A model generated the notes under the pieces. That model worked only from the letters and a program-made list of their open reading frames with translations, was not told the origin of the DNA and did no database searches. Position numbers and translations under genes: made by a program. Shown here one piece after another: positions 36,385 through 44,838 of a stretch of 50,225 nucleotides of DNA (positions are counted from its first letter, which is position 1; the number at the start of each line of letters is the position of its first letter). This stretch comes from an uncultured Prevotellaceae bacterium (GTDB lineage Bacteria; Bacteroidota; Bacteroidia; Bacteroidales; Bacteroidaceae): NCBI GenBank assembly GCA_902770635.1, contig CACXTX010000020.1:1-50225 (forward strand), written 5' to 3'.

Positions 36385-39150
36385 TTAATGTGCTTCAAGC
36401 CAGTTCTCACCGAAGCCGGAATCAGCCACGAGGGGAACAGCCATATGGAAGGCGTTCTGCATCTCTTCCAGAACAATGCGCTCTACCTTTTCCTTCTCTT
36501 CCGGATAGACGCTGAAGTTGAGTTCGTCGTGTACCTGGAGAATCATCTTACTCTTGATGCCCTCGGCCTTAAAGCGATTGAAGATATGAATCATAGCCAC
36601 CTTGATGATATCGGCGGCAGTGCCCTGAATCGGGGCATTGATGGCATTACGCTCTGCAAAGCCACGAACGGTAGCATTGGCACTATTGATATCTGGCAAG
36701 TAGCGACGGCGTCCGAACAGGGTAGTGACATAGCCTTGTTGACGGGCTACTTCCTTGGATTTCTCCATGTAGTCATGTACCTGTGGAAAGGTCTGGAAGA
36801 AGCCGTCTATCAGCATCTTAGCCTCGTCGCGAGGAATGTCCAGGCGCTCTGCCAAACCAAAGATAGTAATGCCGTAGATGATGCCGAAATTGGCACGTTT
36901 TGACTTGGTGCGCTCATCGCGTGTAACCCCATCAATAGGTTTCTTGTAGATGTTAGCAGCTGTGGCAGCATGCAGGTCCTTGCCCTCGCGGAACACCTCA
37001 ATCATCTGAGCATCCTCAGAGAGATGAGCCATCACGCGCAACTCAATTTGGCTATAGTCTGCAGAGAAGAACAGGCAGCCAGGCTCAGGAATGAACGCCT
37101 TGCGGATTTCCTTTCCGTCCTCGCCTCGAATAGGAATGTTCTGCAGGTTAGGATCGGACGAGGACAAGCGTCCTGTGGCTGTGATGGTCTGATTAAATGA
37201 GGTATGGATGTGTCCTGTACGAGGATTAATCAGCTTGGGAAGTGCGTCGATATAGGTACCGATCAGTTTTTTCAGTCCACGGTGCTCCAGAATATCCGCT
37301 ACGATTTCGTGCTTATTCTTGAGCTGTTGCAATACTTCCTCAGAGGTGACATACTGACCCGTCTTGGTCTTCTTAGCCTTCTCGACAATCTTCAGTTTGT
37401 CAAACAGAATCTCACCTACTTGTTTGGGTGAGGCAATATTGAATTGCTCGCCAGCCAGCTCGTAGATGCGTGCCTCTATTTGGTTCATCCGAGTGGTAAA
37501 CTGCTTGCTGGTTTCAGCTAACGACTGCGTATCGAGACAGACGCCATTCATCTCCATCTCCGCGAGAACTGGCATCAAGGGCATCTCTATATTATAAAAG
37601 AGGTCTTCGCATTCGTATTTTTTCAATTCAGGATCTAACTTGTTTTTCAACTGAAGAGTGATGTCTGCATCCTCGCAGGCATATTCATAAACGAGGGTGG
37701 GAGAGAGGTCTCGCATGGAGCGTTGGTTCTTTCCCTTGGGTCCAATGAGTTCATCGATATGGATGGTCTGATAGTGCAGATACACTTCAGCCATATAGTC
37801 CATGTTGTGACGAAGTTCCGGTTGGATGAGATAGTGGGCTATCATGGTGTCCCACATCGGACCATCCAGACGGACATCATAATTGCGTAACACCTCTAAA
37901 TCATATTTCAGGTTCTGACCCACCTTGAGAATTTTTGGGTCTTCATAGAGTGGTTTAAAGATATTAACAATTTGCAACGCTTCTTCACGATTAGCAGGAA
38001 TAGGGACATAAAAGGCCTTGTGTTCCTCAACGGAGAAGCTCAAACCCACCAATTCTGCATCAATCGGAGAGGTGGAAGTGGTTTCTGTATCTAGAACGAG
38101 AAAATCTTTTGTCATGAAAAAATCATAAAGTTTTCTCATATCTTCCTCTTTTTCAATGAGTTTGTATTCGTGAGGTACCGTTTTTAACGTCTCAAAACTC
38201 GAAAATTCTGACTCGTTCGAACCCTCGGTCGCAAATTCTGCAAAGAGATCGAGTTGTGCATTAACAGATTTTGGTTTTGGTTCGGATTTTTTAAGAATCT
38301 TGTTGGCAAGGCTCTTAAACTCTAATTCCTCTAAGAGTTTGCCAAGTTCTGCTTCGTTGGGTTGTGTCACCTTCAACTGGTCCATGTTGAGTTCGATGGG
38401 AACATCCGTCTTGATGGTAGCCAGAAATTTCGACAACTTGATATCGTCCACATGTTCTTCTACTTTTTTCTGAAGTGCACCCTTGAGTTCAGAAGTCCGG
38501 CTGATGAGTTCCTCGACATTACCAAACTCATTGATCAGTTTGACGGCAGTCTTCTCACCCACGCCAGGACATCCGGGGAAGTTGTCAGCAGAGTCACCCA
38601 TCAGCGCCAGAAGGTCAATGACAGCTTCAGTCGATGGAATGGCGTATTTTGCCTTCACCTCGTCAGGGCCCATTACCTCATATCCACCACCGTGACGAGG
38701 ACGATAGATTTTCACGTTTTCTCTTACCAGTTGACCATAATCCTTGTCAGGAGTCAACATATAAGTATCGATTCCTTGCTGACCGGCCTTGGTGGCTAAG
38801 GTGCCTATCACGTCGTCAGCTTCATAGCCACTGACTTCAAGGACAGGAATGTTCCATGCCCTTAACAGGTCTTTGATGATGGGTACACTCTGTTTGATGT
38901 CCTCTGGTGTTGCCTCACGTTGAGCCTTATATTCAGGATAGGCTTCACTACGGAAGGTAGGTCCATGAGGATCGAAGGCAACACCGAGATGGGTGGGCTG
39001 CTCTTTGGTTAGAACTTCCTGCAACGTATTCAGAAAGCCCATAATGGCCGATGTATTCAGTCCTTTTGAATTGATACGAGGGCTCTTGATGAACGCATAA
39101 TAAGAGCGATAAATAAGCGCGTAAGCGTCTAAAAGAAATAGTTTCTCCAT
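36385..39150 (-). CDS. polA: DNA polymerase I
   Basis: Repair and Okazaki-fragment polymerase of 921 aa with all three activities. The N-terminal 5'-3' exonuclease (1 to about 285) has EVSGYEADDVIG and MGDSADNFPGCPGVGEKTA. The 3'-5' proofreading domain appears intact: VLDTETTS, KYDLEVL and YEYACEDADITL supply the expected acidic residues, unlike Taq-type enzymes that lost them. The polymerase domain shows motif A SADYSQIELRVMAHLSED, the O-helix RANFGIIYGI and motif C QVHDELNFSV. Length is close to the 928 aa of the E. coli enzyme. It diverges from ispB. Confidence 0.98.
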   Translation of the reverse strand: MEKLFLLDAYALIYRSYYAFIKSPRINSKGLNTSAIMGFLNTLQEVLTKEQPTHLGVAFDPHGPTFRSEAYPEYKAQREATPEDIKQSVPIIKDLLRAWNIPVLEVSGYEADDVIGTLATKAGQQGIDTYMLTPDKDYGQLVRENVKIYRPRHGGGYEVMGPDEVKAKYAIPSTEAVIDLLALMGDSADNFPGCPGVGEKTAVKLINEFGNVEELISRTSELKGALQKKVEEHVDDIKLSKFLATIKTDVPIELNMDQLKVTQPNEAELGKLLEELEFKSLANKILKKSEPKPKSVNAQLDLFAEFATEGSNESEFSSFETLKTVPHEYKLIEKEEDMRKLYDFFMTKDFLVLDTETTSTSPIDAELVGLSFSVEEHKAFYVPIPANREEALQIVNIFKPLYEDPKILKVGQNLKYDLEVLRNYDVRLDGPMWDTMIAHYLIQPELRHNMDYMAEVYLHYQTIHIDELIGPKGKNQRSMRDLSPTLVYEYACEDADITLQLKNKLDPELKKYECEDLFYNIEMPLMPVLAEMEMNGVCLDTQSLAETSKQFTTRMNQIEARIYELAGEQFNIASPKQVGEILFDKLKIVEKAKKTKTGQYVTSEEVLQQLKNKHEIVADILEHRGLKKLIGTYIDALPKLINPRTGHIHTSFNQTITATGRLSSSDPNLQNIPIRGEDGKEIRKAFIPEPGCLFFSADYSQIELRVMAHLSEDAQMIEVFREGKDLHAATAANIYKKPIDGVTRDERTKSKRANFGIIYGITIFGLAERLDIPRDEAKMLIDGFFQTFPQVHDYMEKSKEVARQQGYVTTLFGRRRYLPDINSANATVRGFAERNAINAPIQGTAADIIKVAMIHIFNRFKAEGIKSKMILQVHDELNFSVYPEEKEKVERIVLEEMQNAFHMAVPLVADSGFGENWLEAH

Positions 39151-39212
39151 ATAACAATGTTAATTTTCTGCGTAAAATTACTAAAAAATTGGGGAATTCA
39201 CTATATTTTCAC

Positions 39213-39220
39213 TAATTTTG
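39213..39220 (+). promoter_or_regulatory. -7 element of the polyprenyl synthase promoter
   Basis: TAATTTTG, 18 bp before the ATG at 39239; only a poor -33 match (TTGG, 39189-39192). Its place rules out the in-frame ATG at 39218 as the start. Confidence 0.55.
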
Positions 39221-39238
39221 TCACAAAATTCAGCGATA

Positions 39239-40216
39239 ATGGATTATTTGTCACTAATTACACGGCCTATTGAGAATGATTTGAATGACTTTATCAAGTT
39301 GTTCAATAGTAGTTTGACACACGACCAAGCACTCCTTTCAGAAGTGTTGTCACATATCCGACAGCGTGGAGGCAAACGTATGCGTCCTATTTTAATGCTG
39401 CTGATGGCAAAGAACTATGGAGGGGTGAGTAAGGTAACGCAGTATTCTGCTGTTGGTCTTGAATTGTTGCATACCGCTTCATTGGTTCACGATGATGTGG
39501 TAGATGAGGCAGGCGAGCGCAGGGGTCAGGCCTCCGTGAATGCTTCTTATAATAATAAGGTGGCCGTTCTGGTTGGTGACTATATCCTTTCTACAGCCTT
39601 GTTGAATGTGGCTTTTACGGATAATCAACGTATCATAGAATACTTGGCAGAACTGGGTAGAATATTGGCTGCTGGTGAGATTCTACAGCTTTCCAATATC
39701 AACAATCAGGAGATCAGGGAAGATGTTTATTATGAGGTTATCAAGCAGAAAACAGCCGCTCTGTTTGAGGCCTGTGCAGCTATCGGTGCCATTTCAGCCA
39801 ATGCTTCTGACGAAGAGGTGAAGAAAGCACGTCAGTTTGGACAGAATCTGGGTATTATGTTCCAGATTCGTGATGATATCTTCGACTATTTCGACTCAAA
39901 GGAAATAGGAAAGCCTACCGGTAATGATATGGCAGAAGGTAAGTTGACCTTGCCCGTAATTTACGCATTGAACAATACCGACTTTGAAGCTATGCTGACA
40001 CTTGCCAAGAAGGTGAAGGCTGGTACTATTAATACGGATGAAATCGCCGTTTTGGTTGAGTTCACGAAACAGCAGGGAGGCATTGACTATGCCGAGCAGA
40101 AGATGCAGGAGTTCAGCGAAATGTGTATGCGCTATATAGAAGAGAGTGTTAAAAACAAAGCTGTCAAGGAAGCCCTGACAGCCTATGTAGATTACGTTGT
40201 ACAACGTAACTATTAA
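39239..40216 (+). CDS. trans-polyprenyl diphosphate synthase
   Basis: Prenyltransferase that extends farnesyl diphosphate with isopentenyl units to make the side chain of menaquinone. The first aspartate-rich motif is LVHDDVVDEAGERRG (DDxxD) and the second QIRDDIFDYFDSKEIGKPTG. GGKRMRP near the start and the chain-length region just before DDVVD (VGLELLHTASL) suit a long-chain (C35-C40 or longer) synthase, often named ispB/hepT; the exact length is not predictable. I start at 39239 (325 aa) because the promoter's -7 box overlaps the earlier ATG. A terminator follows directly. Confidence 0.92.
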   Translation: MDYLSLITRPIENDLNDFIKLFNSSLTHDQALLSEVLSHIRQRGGKRMRPILMLLMAKNYGGVSKVTQYSAVGLELLHTASLVHDDVVDEAGERRGQASVNASYNNKVAVLVGDYILSTALLNVAFTDNQRIIEYLAELGRILAAGEILQLSNINNQEIREDVYYEVIKQKTAALFEACAAIGAISANASDEEVKKARQFGQNLGIMFQIRDDIFDYFDSKEIGKPTGNDMAEGKLTLPVIYALNNTDFEAMLTLAKKVKAGTINTDEIAVLVEFTKQQGGIDYAEQKMQEFSEMCMRYIEESVKNKAVKEALTAYVDYVVQRNY

Positions 40217-40223
40217 GAAAAGA

Positions 40224-40250
40224 AAAAAGCGACTGTTTAAGTCGCTTTTT
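40224..40250. terminator. terminator between polyprenyl synthase and deoC
   Basis: Perfect 11-bp stem AAAAAGCGACT (40224-40234) / AGTCGCTTTTT (40240-40250), loop GTTTA. A- and T-runs make it bidirectional between these converging genes. Confidence 0.9.
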
Positions 40251-40254
40251 CTAT

Positions 40255-41142
40255 TTAAAAGAACTTCACTTCCTTACCTTCCAGTTCGCTGAGAATCAGG
40301 TTAGCCAGACGGCTGGTTCCTAAGCGGAAATAATAGTCGGTGAGCCATTTCTCGCCTAAAACCTCCTTAACAATGGTGTAATAGGTAAGAGCATCCATTA
40401 CGCTGTTGATACCACCAGCAGGCTTCAAACCAATCATAATGCCAGTCTTTTCGTAGTATTCCTTGATAGCCTGGCACATTACGTATGCAGCCTCTGGAGT
40501 GGCACTGACTTTCTCCTTACCGGTAGAGGTTTTAATATAGTCGGCACCAGCGTACATAGACAGTAATGAAGCTTTCTTCACATTGGACAGGTTCAGCAGG
40601 TCACCAGTTTCAAGAATGACCTTCATGGGCACGTCACCACAGGTTGCCTTTTGTTCTGAAATCTCGTCGCAAACGGTCTCATAGTCGCCTGCCAGGAACT
40701 CACCGACATGCATCACGATATCTACGTTCTTGGCTCCATCGCGAATGGCTAGTCCTGTCTCTGCAATCTTTATTTCTGCCAGACCCTGTGATGAAGGGAA
40801 GCAGCCACTAACGCAGGTAGGAATGACGCCTTCAACCTCCAAAGAGTCACATACCAGTTTTGTGAAACGAGGGTAGGTGACAATGGTTGCTACATGAGGC
40901 ATAGCAGGGTATTCATGGGCAAACTTATTCACCTTTTCCACCAGTGCCAGTACGCTCTCGGCAGAGTCTTGCGTGGTTAGTGTTGTCAGACAGATGCAGC
41001 CAAACATAAAACGTTTGACCTCAGGGGTGTCGTTCTCAGGTACCTTCTCAGCAATAATCTTTTTGACAGCTGCACGTACTTCTTCTTCGTTGACCTCACA
41101 ATTGTAGAGGCTCAGCGCTTCTTCATACTTACTTTTTTCCAT
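40255..41142 (-). CDS. deoC: deoxyribose-phosphate aldolase
   Basis: Cleaves 2-deoxyribose-5-phosphate to glyceraldehyde-3-phosphate and acetaldehyde in deoxynucleoside breakdown. The Schiff-base lysine is in DYIKTSTGKEKVSATPEAA, and KVILETGDL and GLKPAGGINSV are conserved barrel elements. At 295 aa it resembles the longer E. coli-type enzymes rather than the 220-aa form. It is the last gene of the leftward dtd-hypothetical-mazG-deoC run (10 bp behind mazG). Confidence 0.95.
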   Translation of the reverse strand: MEKSKYEEALSLYNCEVNEEEVRAAVKKIIAEKVPENDTPEVKRFMFGCICLTTLTTQDSAESVLALVEKVNKFAHEYPAMPHVATIVTYPRFTKLVCDSLEVEGVIPTCVSGCFPSSQGLAEIKIAETGLAIRDGAKNVDIVMHVGEFLAGDYETVCDEISEQKATCGDVPMKVILETGDLLNLSNVKKASLLSMYAGADYIKTSTGKEKVSATPEAAYVMCQAIKEYYEKTGIMIGLKPAGGINSVMDALTYYTIVKEVLGEKWLTDYYFRLGTSRLANLILSELEGKEVKFF

Positions 41143-41152
41143 AGTTCATTAG

Positions 41153-41476
41153 TTATTTGAGTTTAACATTATTAATATGACGTTCTTTATCACGTTTCGT
41201 CTTCTTTTCTATCGACTTTTTTAGTTCTTCAGTCAGGTTGACACCTGTCTGATTAGCCAGACATAACAATACCCACAGCACATCGGCCATCTCTTCTCCA
41301 AGGTTGTCTTTCTCGCCTTCCTTGAAACTCTGGTCACCGTATTTTCGGGCCATCACACGAGCCAATTCACCGACTTCTTCCGTCAGTACTGCCATATTGG
41401 TCAACTCAGAGAAATATCGTATCCCGTAGGTCTTAATCCATTGGTCTACAGCCTGTTGCGCTTCTTGTAGGGTCAT
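41153..41476 (-). CDS. MazG-like nucleotide pyrophosphohydrolase
   Basis: Small all-alpha NTP pyrophosphatase (107 aa) of the MazG/RS21-C6 type. Metal-binding acidic residues appear in NMAVLTEEVGELARVMAR and NLGEEMADVLWVLLCLANQT, the EExxE...ExxD pattern of the family. It probably removes damaged or unwanted nucleoside triphosphates. It overlaps the upstream membrane-protein gene by 4 bp and lies 10 bp before deoC, another nucleotide-metabolism gene. Confidence 0.9.
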   Translation of the reverse strand: MTLQEAQQAVDQWIKTYGIRYFSELTNMAVLTEEVGELARVMARKYGDQSFKEGEKDNLGEEMADVLWVLLCLANQTGVNLTEELKKSIEKKTKRDKERHINNVKLK

Positions 41477-41763
41477 ATGTTTTTTGCGAAAGTCATAAAA
41501 CTGATTAATATTGCTAGAATTGCTCCAAGCATGATGAAGATATTTACTATATTGTCACGTCTGTATTCTTGCCATTTTAAGGATTTATATATCACGACAG
41601 CCACCCATAGTAATATACCTATCAGGGATACCATTGCTCCAGCATTAACACTTACAAAGTGGCCTACGCAGGTTCCTATAAAGAGTAGGATTATTCCTGA
41701 AATCTCTATTTCTCTAAGATATTTCTTCATACTTATATAAGAATAGCCATATTTTTCAATCAT
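41473..41763 (-). CDS. small membrane protein of unknown function
   Basis: A 96-aa hydrophobic protein with three likely membrane helices (IEISGIILLFIGTCVGHFV, AMVSLIGILLWVAVVIY and IFIMLGAILAILISFMTF). I do not recognise the family. The ATG at 41763 overlaps the dtd stop by 4 bp and its own end overlaps mazG by 4 bp, so it is probably translated as part of that operon; an internal ATG 11 codons later is possible. Confidence 0.75.
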   Translation of the reverse strand: MIEKYGYSYISMKKYLREIEISGIILLFIGTCVGHFVSVNAGAMVSLIGILLWVAVVIYKSLKWQEYRRDNIVNIFIMLGAILAILISFMTFAKNI

Positions 41764-42212
41764 TCCTTGTTTTTAGTATCCATACAGATGGTTACAGGGC
41801 CGTCGTTGAGTAGTTCCACTTTCATATCGGCGCCAAATTCTCCTGTTCCTACTGGTTTTCCGAGTGCTTCAGAAAGCTGCTTACAGAATGATTCGTATAG
41901 GGGAATAGAGTGCTCGTGGGAACCGGCACGGAACCAGCTGGGACGATTACCTTTCTTGTAACTTGCATACAATGTAAATTGGCTTACCACCAAAGCTTCA
42001 CCTTGTACATCGAGAATGGAAAGGTTCATCACATCGTTTTCATCGCCAAAAACCCGTAGGTTTGTTATCTTCTTAACGAGCCAGTCAACATCCTCTTGAG
42101 TGTCTTCATCGTAGATGCCCAGCAAGATAAGATAACCGTGCTGAATGCTGCTTTTCATCTTGCCTTCGATGGTAACGCTGGCATGACTGACACGTTGTAT
42201 AACTGTTCTCAT
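41760..42212 (-). CDS. dtd: D-aminoacyl-tRNA deacylase
   Basis: Proofreading enzyme that removes D-amino acids and glycine wrongly attached to tRNA. Both family motifs are visible: SQFTLYA in the middle and the C-terminal NDGPVTICMDT that carries the Gly-cisPro element. The N-terminus MRTVIQRVSHASVTIEGK is typical. Length 150 aa matches orthologues. First gene of a four-gene leftward operon with its own consensus promoter. Confidence 0.97.
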   Translation of the reverse strand: MRTVIQRVSHASVTIEGKMKSSIQHGYLILLGIYDEDTQEDVDWLVKKITNLRVFGDENDVMNLSILDVQGEALVVSQFTLYASYKKGNRPSWFRAGSHEHSIPLYESFCKQLSEALGKPVGTGEFGADMKVELLNDGPVTICMDTKNKE

Positions 42213-42228
42213 CCTTCTTATTTTTTGG

Positions 42229-42260
42229 CAAAGATACGATATTTCGCTGATATTCCCAAA
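42229..42260 (-). promoter_or_regulatory. promoter of the dtd operon
   Basis: Minus-strand TTTG (42257-42260), 20 bp (42237-42256), TATCTTTG (42229-42236), 16 bp before the dtd start. Confidence 0.75.
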
Positions 42261-42306
42261 TTTTCGAGGCTATAAAAAACTTATTCCCATACTAGGGAAA
42301 AAATTT

Positions 42307-42391
42307 GCTAGCATTAATAGTAACAATTGCGAGCATTAATAGTAACAATTGCTAGCATTAATGGTAACAATTGCGAGCATTAATAGTAGCC
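42307..42391. repeat. 22-bp tandem repeat array upstream of the dtd promoter
   Basis: Units GCTAGCATTAATAGTAACAA + TT at 42307, 42329, 42351 and a partial one at 42373. The start alternates GCTAGC / GCGAGC, so there is also a 44-bp period. It lies between the uvrC stop (42397) and the dtd promoter. Confidence 0.9.
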
Positions 42392-42396
42392 GTTTT

Positions 42397-44226
42397 TTAT
42401 TCTTCTGGATGGAAGTGTTTGAATACGATTTTTGCTTTTGCAGCGCCAATGATTTCAGATAGGACGGATAGGTCTGCCTCGCGTATCTTTTTAACAGATT
42501 TGAGGCCATTTAGAAGCTCGTCACGCGTTTTGGGACCTATTCCCTTAATGTCGTCCAACTCAGAGTGTAAAGCGTGCTTAGAACGCTTGTCTCGATGAAA
42601 AGTGATGGCAAAGCGGTGTACCTCGTCCTGTAGTTGCGTGAGAACCCTGAATAGTTCGGAGGTGTCTTTGATGCCTATAACCCTTGGTGGGAATCCATAT
42701 AGCAGCTCGTTGGTACGGTGCTTGTCGTTTTTGGCAAGTCCTGCTATTGGGATGTAAAGGTTTAATTCGTCCTGAATCACCTCTCTGATCACCTCCATCT
42801 GCCCCTTTCCACCATCTGCAACGATGAGGTCGGGTAGGGGTTGGCCCTCTTCTAAAAGACGCTTATATCTGCGATATACGACTTCTTTCATGGACGCATA
42901 GTCGTCTGGTCCTACTACCGTTTTGATGTTGTATTTGCGATAATCCTGTTTCGAAGGCTTCATTTTCTTGAAAACAACACAGGCCGCAACAGCATCTGTA
43001 CCACTGATATTGGAGTTGTCGAAGCATTCTATCTGATAGGGTAGTTTGGGCATGTGTAGCAGGTCCTGTAATTCCTTCATCAGACGGACTTGTTTCTGCT
43101 CTGGATTCAGCTTTTCGGCCTGTTTTAATCGGTCGAACTTATACTGTTTTCCATTCATGATAGACAGGTCTAAAAGTGTCTTCTTGTCGCCCCTTTGTGG
43201 AACGGTGATGGTAACACCTTCCAGGTTGATATCAACTTCTTGGGGGAGGATGATTTCTTTAGCATGGCTATTAAAGCGTTCTCGCATTTCAACAATAGCC
43301 AGTTGCAATAATTCCTCGTCGCTTTCTGCCAGACGTTTCTTATATTCAAAGGTAAAAGACTGGTTAATTTGTCCGTTTGAAACGTGGATATAGTTGATGA
43401 ATGCTACCTTTTCATCATTGGTGATTGACAATACATCTACATTGTTTATAGTTTGACTTACCACCTCGCTTTTGGCAACAAATTGTTCTATTAGCAGATA
43501 TCTTCGCTTGATTTCTTCTGCTTCCTCAAAACGTAGGTTTTCTGCCAGTTGCATCATCTCTTCTTTCATATCCCGTAGTACCTGACGCGTGTTTCCTTTC
43601 AGAATTTCACGAGCCTGACCGATGTTCTTTTGGTAGTTTTCCCACGACTGTTTGTTGACGCAGGGTCCACCACAATTTTTCAGGTGGTATTCCAGACATA
43701 CTTGGTATTTTCTGTCATTTACTCCTTCTTCTGTAATGGGCTGTCTGCAGGTTCTTGGGTGATATAGTTTTTTGATGAGTTCGAGGACAGCGTGCATGGA
43801 ACCTACATGGGAATAGGGCCCATAATAAGTCCCTCCTTTCTTGTTAATGACTCGCGTGCTGAAGATGCGAGGCAGGTATTCTTTTGTAATACAGATGCTG
43901 GGATAGGTCTTACCGTCTTTCAGCAAGACGTTATAACGAGGGTTATACTTCTTGATGAGCGCGTTTTCCAATAACAGGGCGTCCTCTTCTGTATTTACCA
44001 CTGTATAACTGATGTCCCAGATTTTGGATACCAGTACTTTGGTTTTAAATCGGTCAACTTCCGAATGGAAGTAGGATGAAACACGGTTTTTCAAGTTCTT
44101 GGCCTTACCTACATATATAATGGTGCCCTCAGCATCGTAATACTGATAGCTACCAGGCTTCTCAGGCATTGCACTCACAATGGCCTTGAGCTTGGATAAC
44201 CGCGCCTCATTCTCTTCCTTAGTCAT
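42397..44226 (-). CDS. uvrC: excinuclease ABC subunit C
   Basis: Nuclease of nucleotide excision repair that cuts on both sides of a lesion marked by UvrB. The N-terminal GIY-YIG domain reads GSYQYYDAEGTIIYVGKAKN. The UVR (UvrB-binding) motif is around NLRFEEAEEIKRRYLLIEQF. The C-terminal RNase H-like nuclease contains CFDNSNISGTDAVAACVVF, LIVADGGKGQMEV and the catalytic HRDKRSK, and a helix-hairpin-helix pair (DDIKGIGPKTRDELL) closes the 609-aa protein. Last gene of the mnmG-apt-uvrC run; a parS site fills the 21-bp gap to apt. Confidence 0.97.
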   Translation of the reverse strand: MTKEENEARLSKLKAIVSAMPEKPGSYQYYDAEGTIIYVGKAKNLKNRVSSYFHSEVDRFKTKVLVSKIWDISYTVVNTEEDALLLENALIKKYNPRYNVLLKDGKTYPSICITKEYLPRIFSTRVINKKGGTYYGPYSHVGSMHAVLELIKKLYHPRTCRQPITEEGVNDRKYQVCLEYHLKNCGGPCVNKQSWENYQKNIGQAREILKGNTRQVLRDMKEEMMQLAENLRFEEAEEIKRRYLLIEQFVAKSEVVSQTINNVDVLSITNDEKVAFINYIHVSNGQINQSFTFEYKKRLAESDEELLQLAIVEMRERFNSHAKEIILPQEVDINLEGVTITVPQRGDKKTLLDLSIMNGKQYKFDRLKQAEKLNPEQKQVRLMKELQDLLHMPKLPYQIECFDNSNISGTDAVAACVVFKKMKPSKQDYRKYNIKTVVGPDDYASMKEVVYRRYKRLLEEGQPLPDLIVADGGKGQMEVIREVIQDELNLYIPIAGLAKNDKHRTNELLYGFPPRVIGIKDTSELFRVLTQLQDEVHRFAITFHRDKRSKHALHSELDDIKGIGPKTRDELLNGLKSVKKIREADLSVLSEIIGAAKAKIVFKHFHPEE

Positions 44227-44231
44227 GCTAT

Positions 44232-44247
44232 TGTTTCACGTGAAACA
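44232..44247. other. parS site 1 (ParB binding)
   Basis: TGTTTCACGTGAAACA, an exact 16-bp match to the bacterial chromosomal parS consensus, in the gap between uvrC and apt. Confidence 0.92.
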
Positions 44248-44778
44248 TTATGTTGTCAATAATGTGGTTACCTCACAGAGTCCGTCAAACATGTCGCGTC
44301 CGTGTAGTCCTTCGTCAAGGATTTCTATGATAAAGTTCGCGTATATTTTCTTCGGATTGAAGTGCTCTACCAATTTGTAGGTGGCCTTTGCAGTACCTCC
44401 CGTTGCCAATAAATCGTCGTGAATCAGTACTACGTCGTTTTCGTTAATAGAATCAAGGTGCATCTCGATAGTGTCAACACCGTATTCTTTGGAGTATGAT
44501 TCCTTAACTACTGTTGAGGGTAGTTTTCCTGGTTTTCTGGCTAAGACGACACCAGCTCCTAGTTTTACTGCTAATGCTGCTGCCATTACAAATCCACGAC
44601 TTTCTATTCCAACAATCTTGGTGATTCCTTTGTCTTTGTATAATTCATACAACTCATCTACCATGATTTGCATACACTCAGCACTCTTGAAGAGTGTAGT
44701 AACATCTCTAAAGTTAATTCCTTTTTGGGGGAAATCAGGAATACAACGTAGATTCTCCATTAAAATTTTGTTGTTCAT
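44248..44778 (-). CDS. apt: adenine phosphoribosyltransferase
   Basis: Purine salvage enzyme that makes AMP from adenine and PRPP. The PRPP-binding loop is VLIHDDLLATGGTAKATYKL (family pattern DDLLATGGT) and VGIESRGFVMAAALA is the conserved upstream motif. Length 176 aa is normal. A second ATG lies six codons inside, which would also be acceptable. The gene is framed by the two parS sites. Confidence 0.96.
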   Translation of the reverse strand: MNNKILMENLRCIPDFPQKGINFRDVTTLFKSAECMQIMVDELYELYKDKGITKIVGIESRGFVMAAALAVKLGAGVVLARKPGKLPSTVVKESYSKEYGVDTIEMHLDSINENDVVLIHDDLLATGGTAKATYKLVEHFNPKKIYANFIIEILDEGLHGRDMFDGLCEVTTLLTT

Positions 44779-44822
44779 AATCTTTGGTTTTATCGTTATT
44801 ACTAAAATGTTTATACCATATT

Positions 44823-44838
44823 TGTTTCACGTGAAACA
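44823..44838. other. parS site 2 (ParB binding)
   Basis: A second exact TGTTTCACGTGAAACA, ending one base before the mnmG stop codon region (44839) in the gap between apt and mnmG. Confidence 0.92.

Noticed and set aside
42307-42391. The 22-bp repeats as a CRISPR array.
   Set aside because: Units are directly adjacent with no spacers, and no cas gene is nearby.
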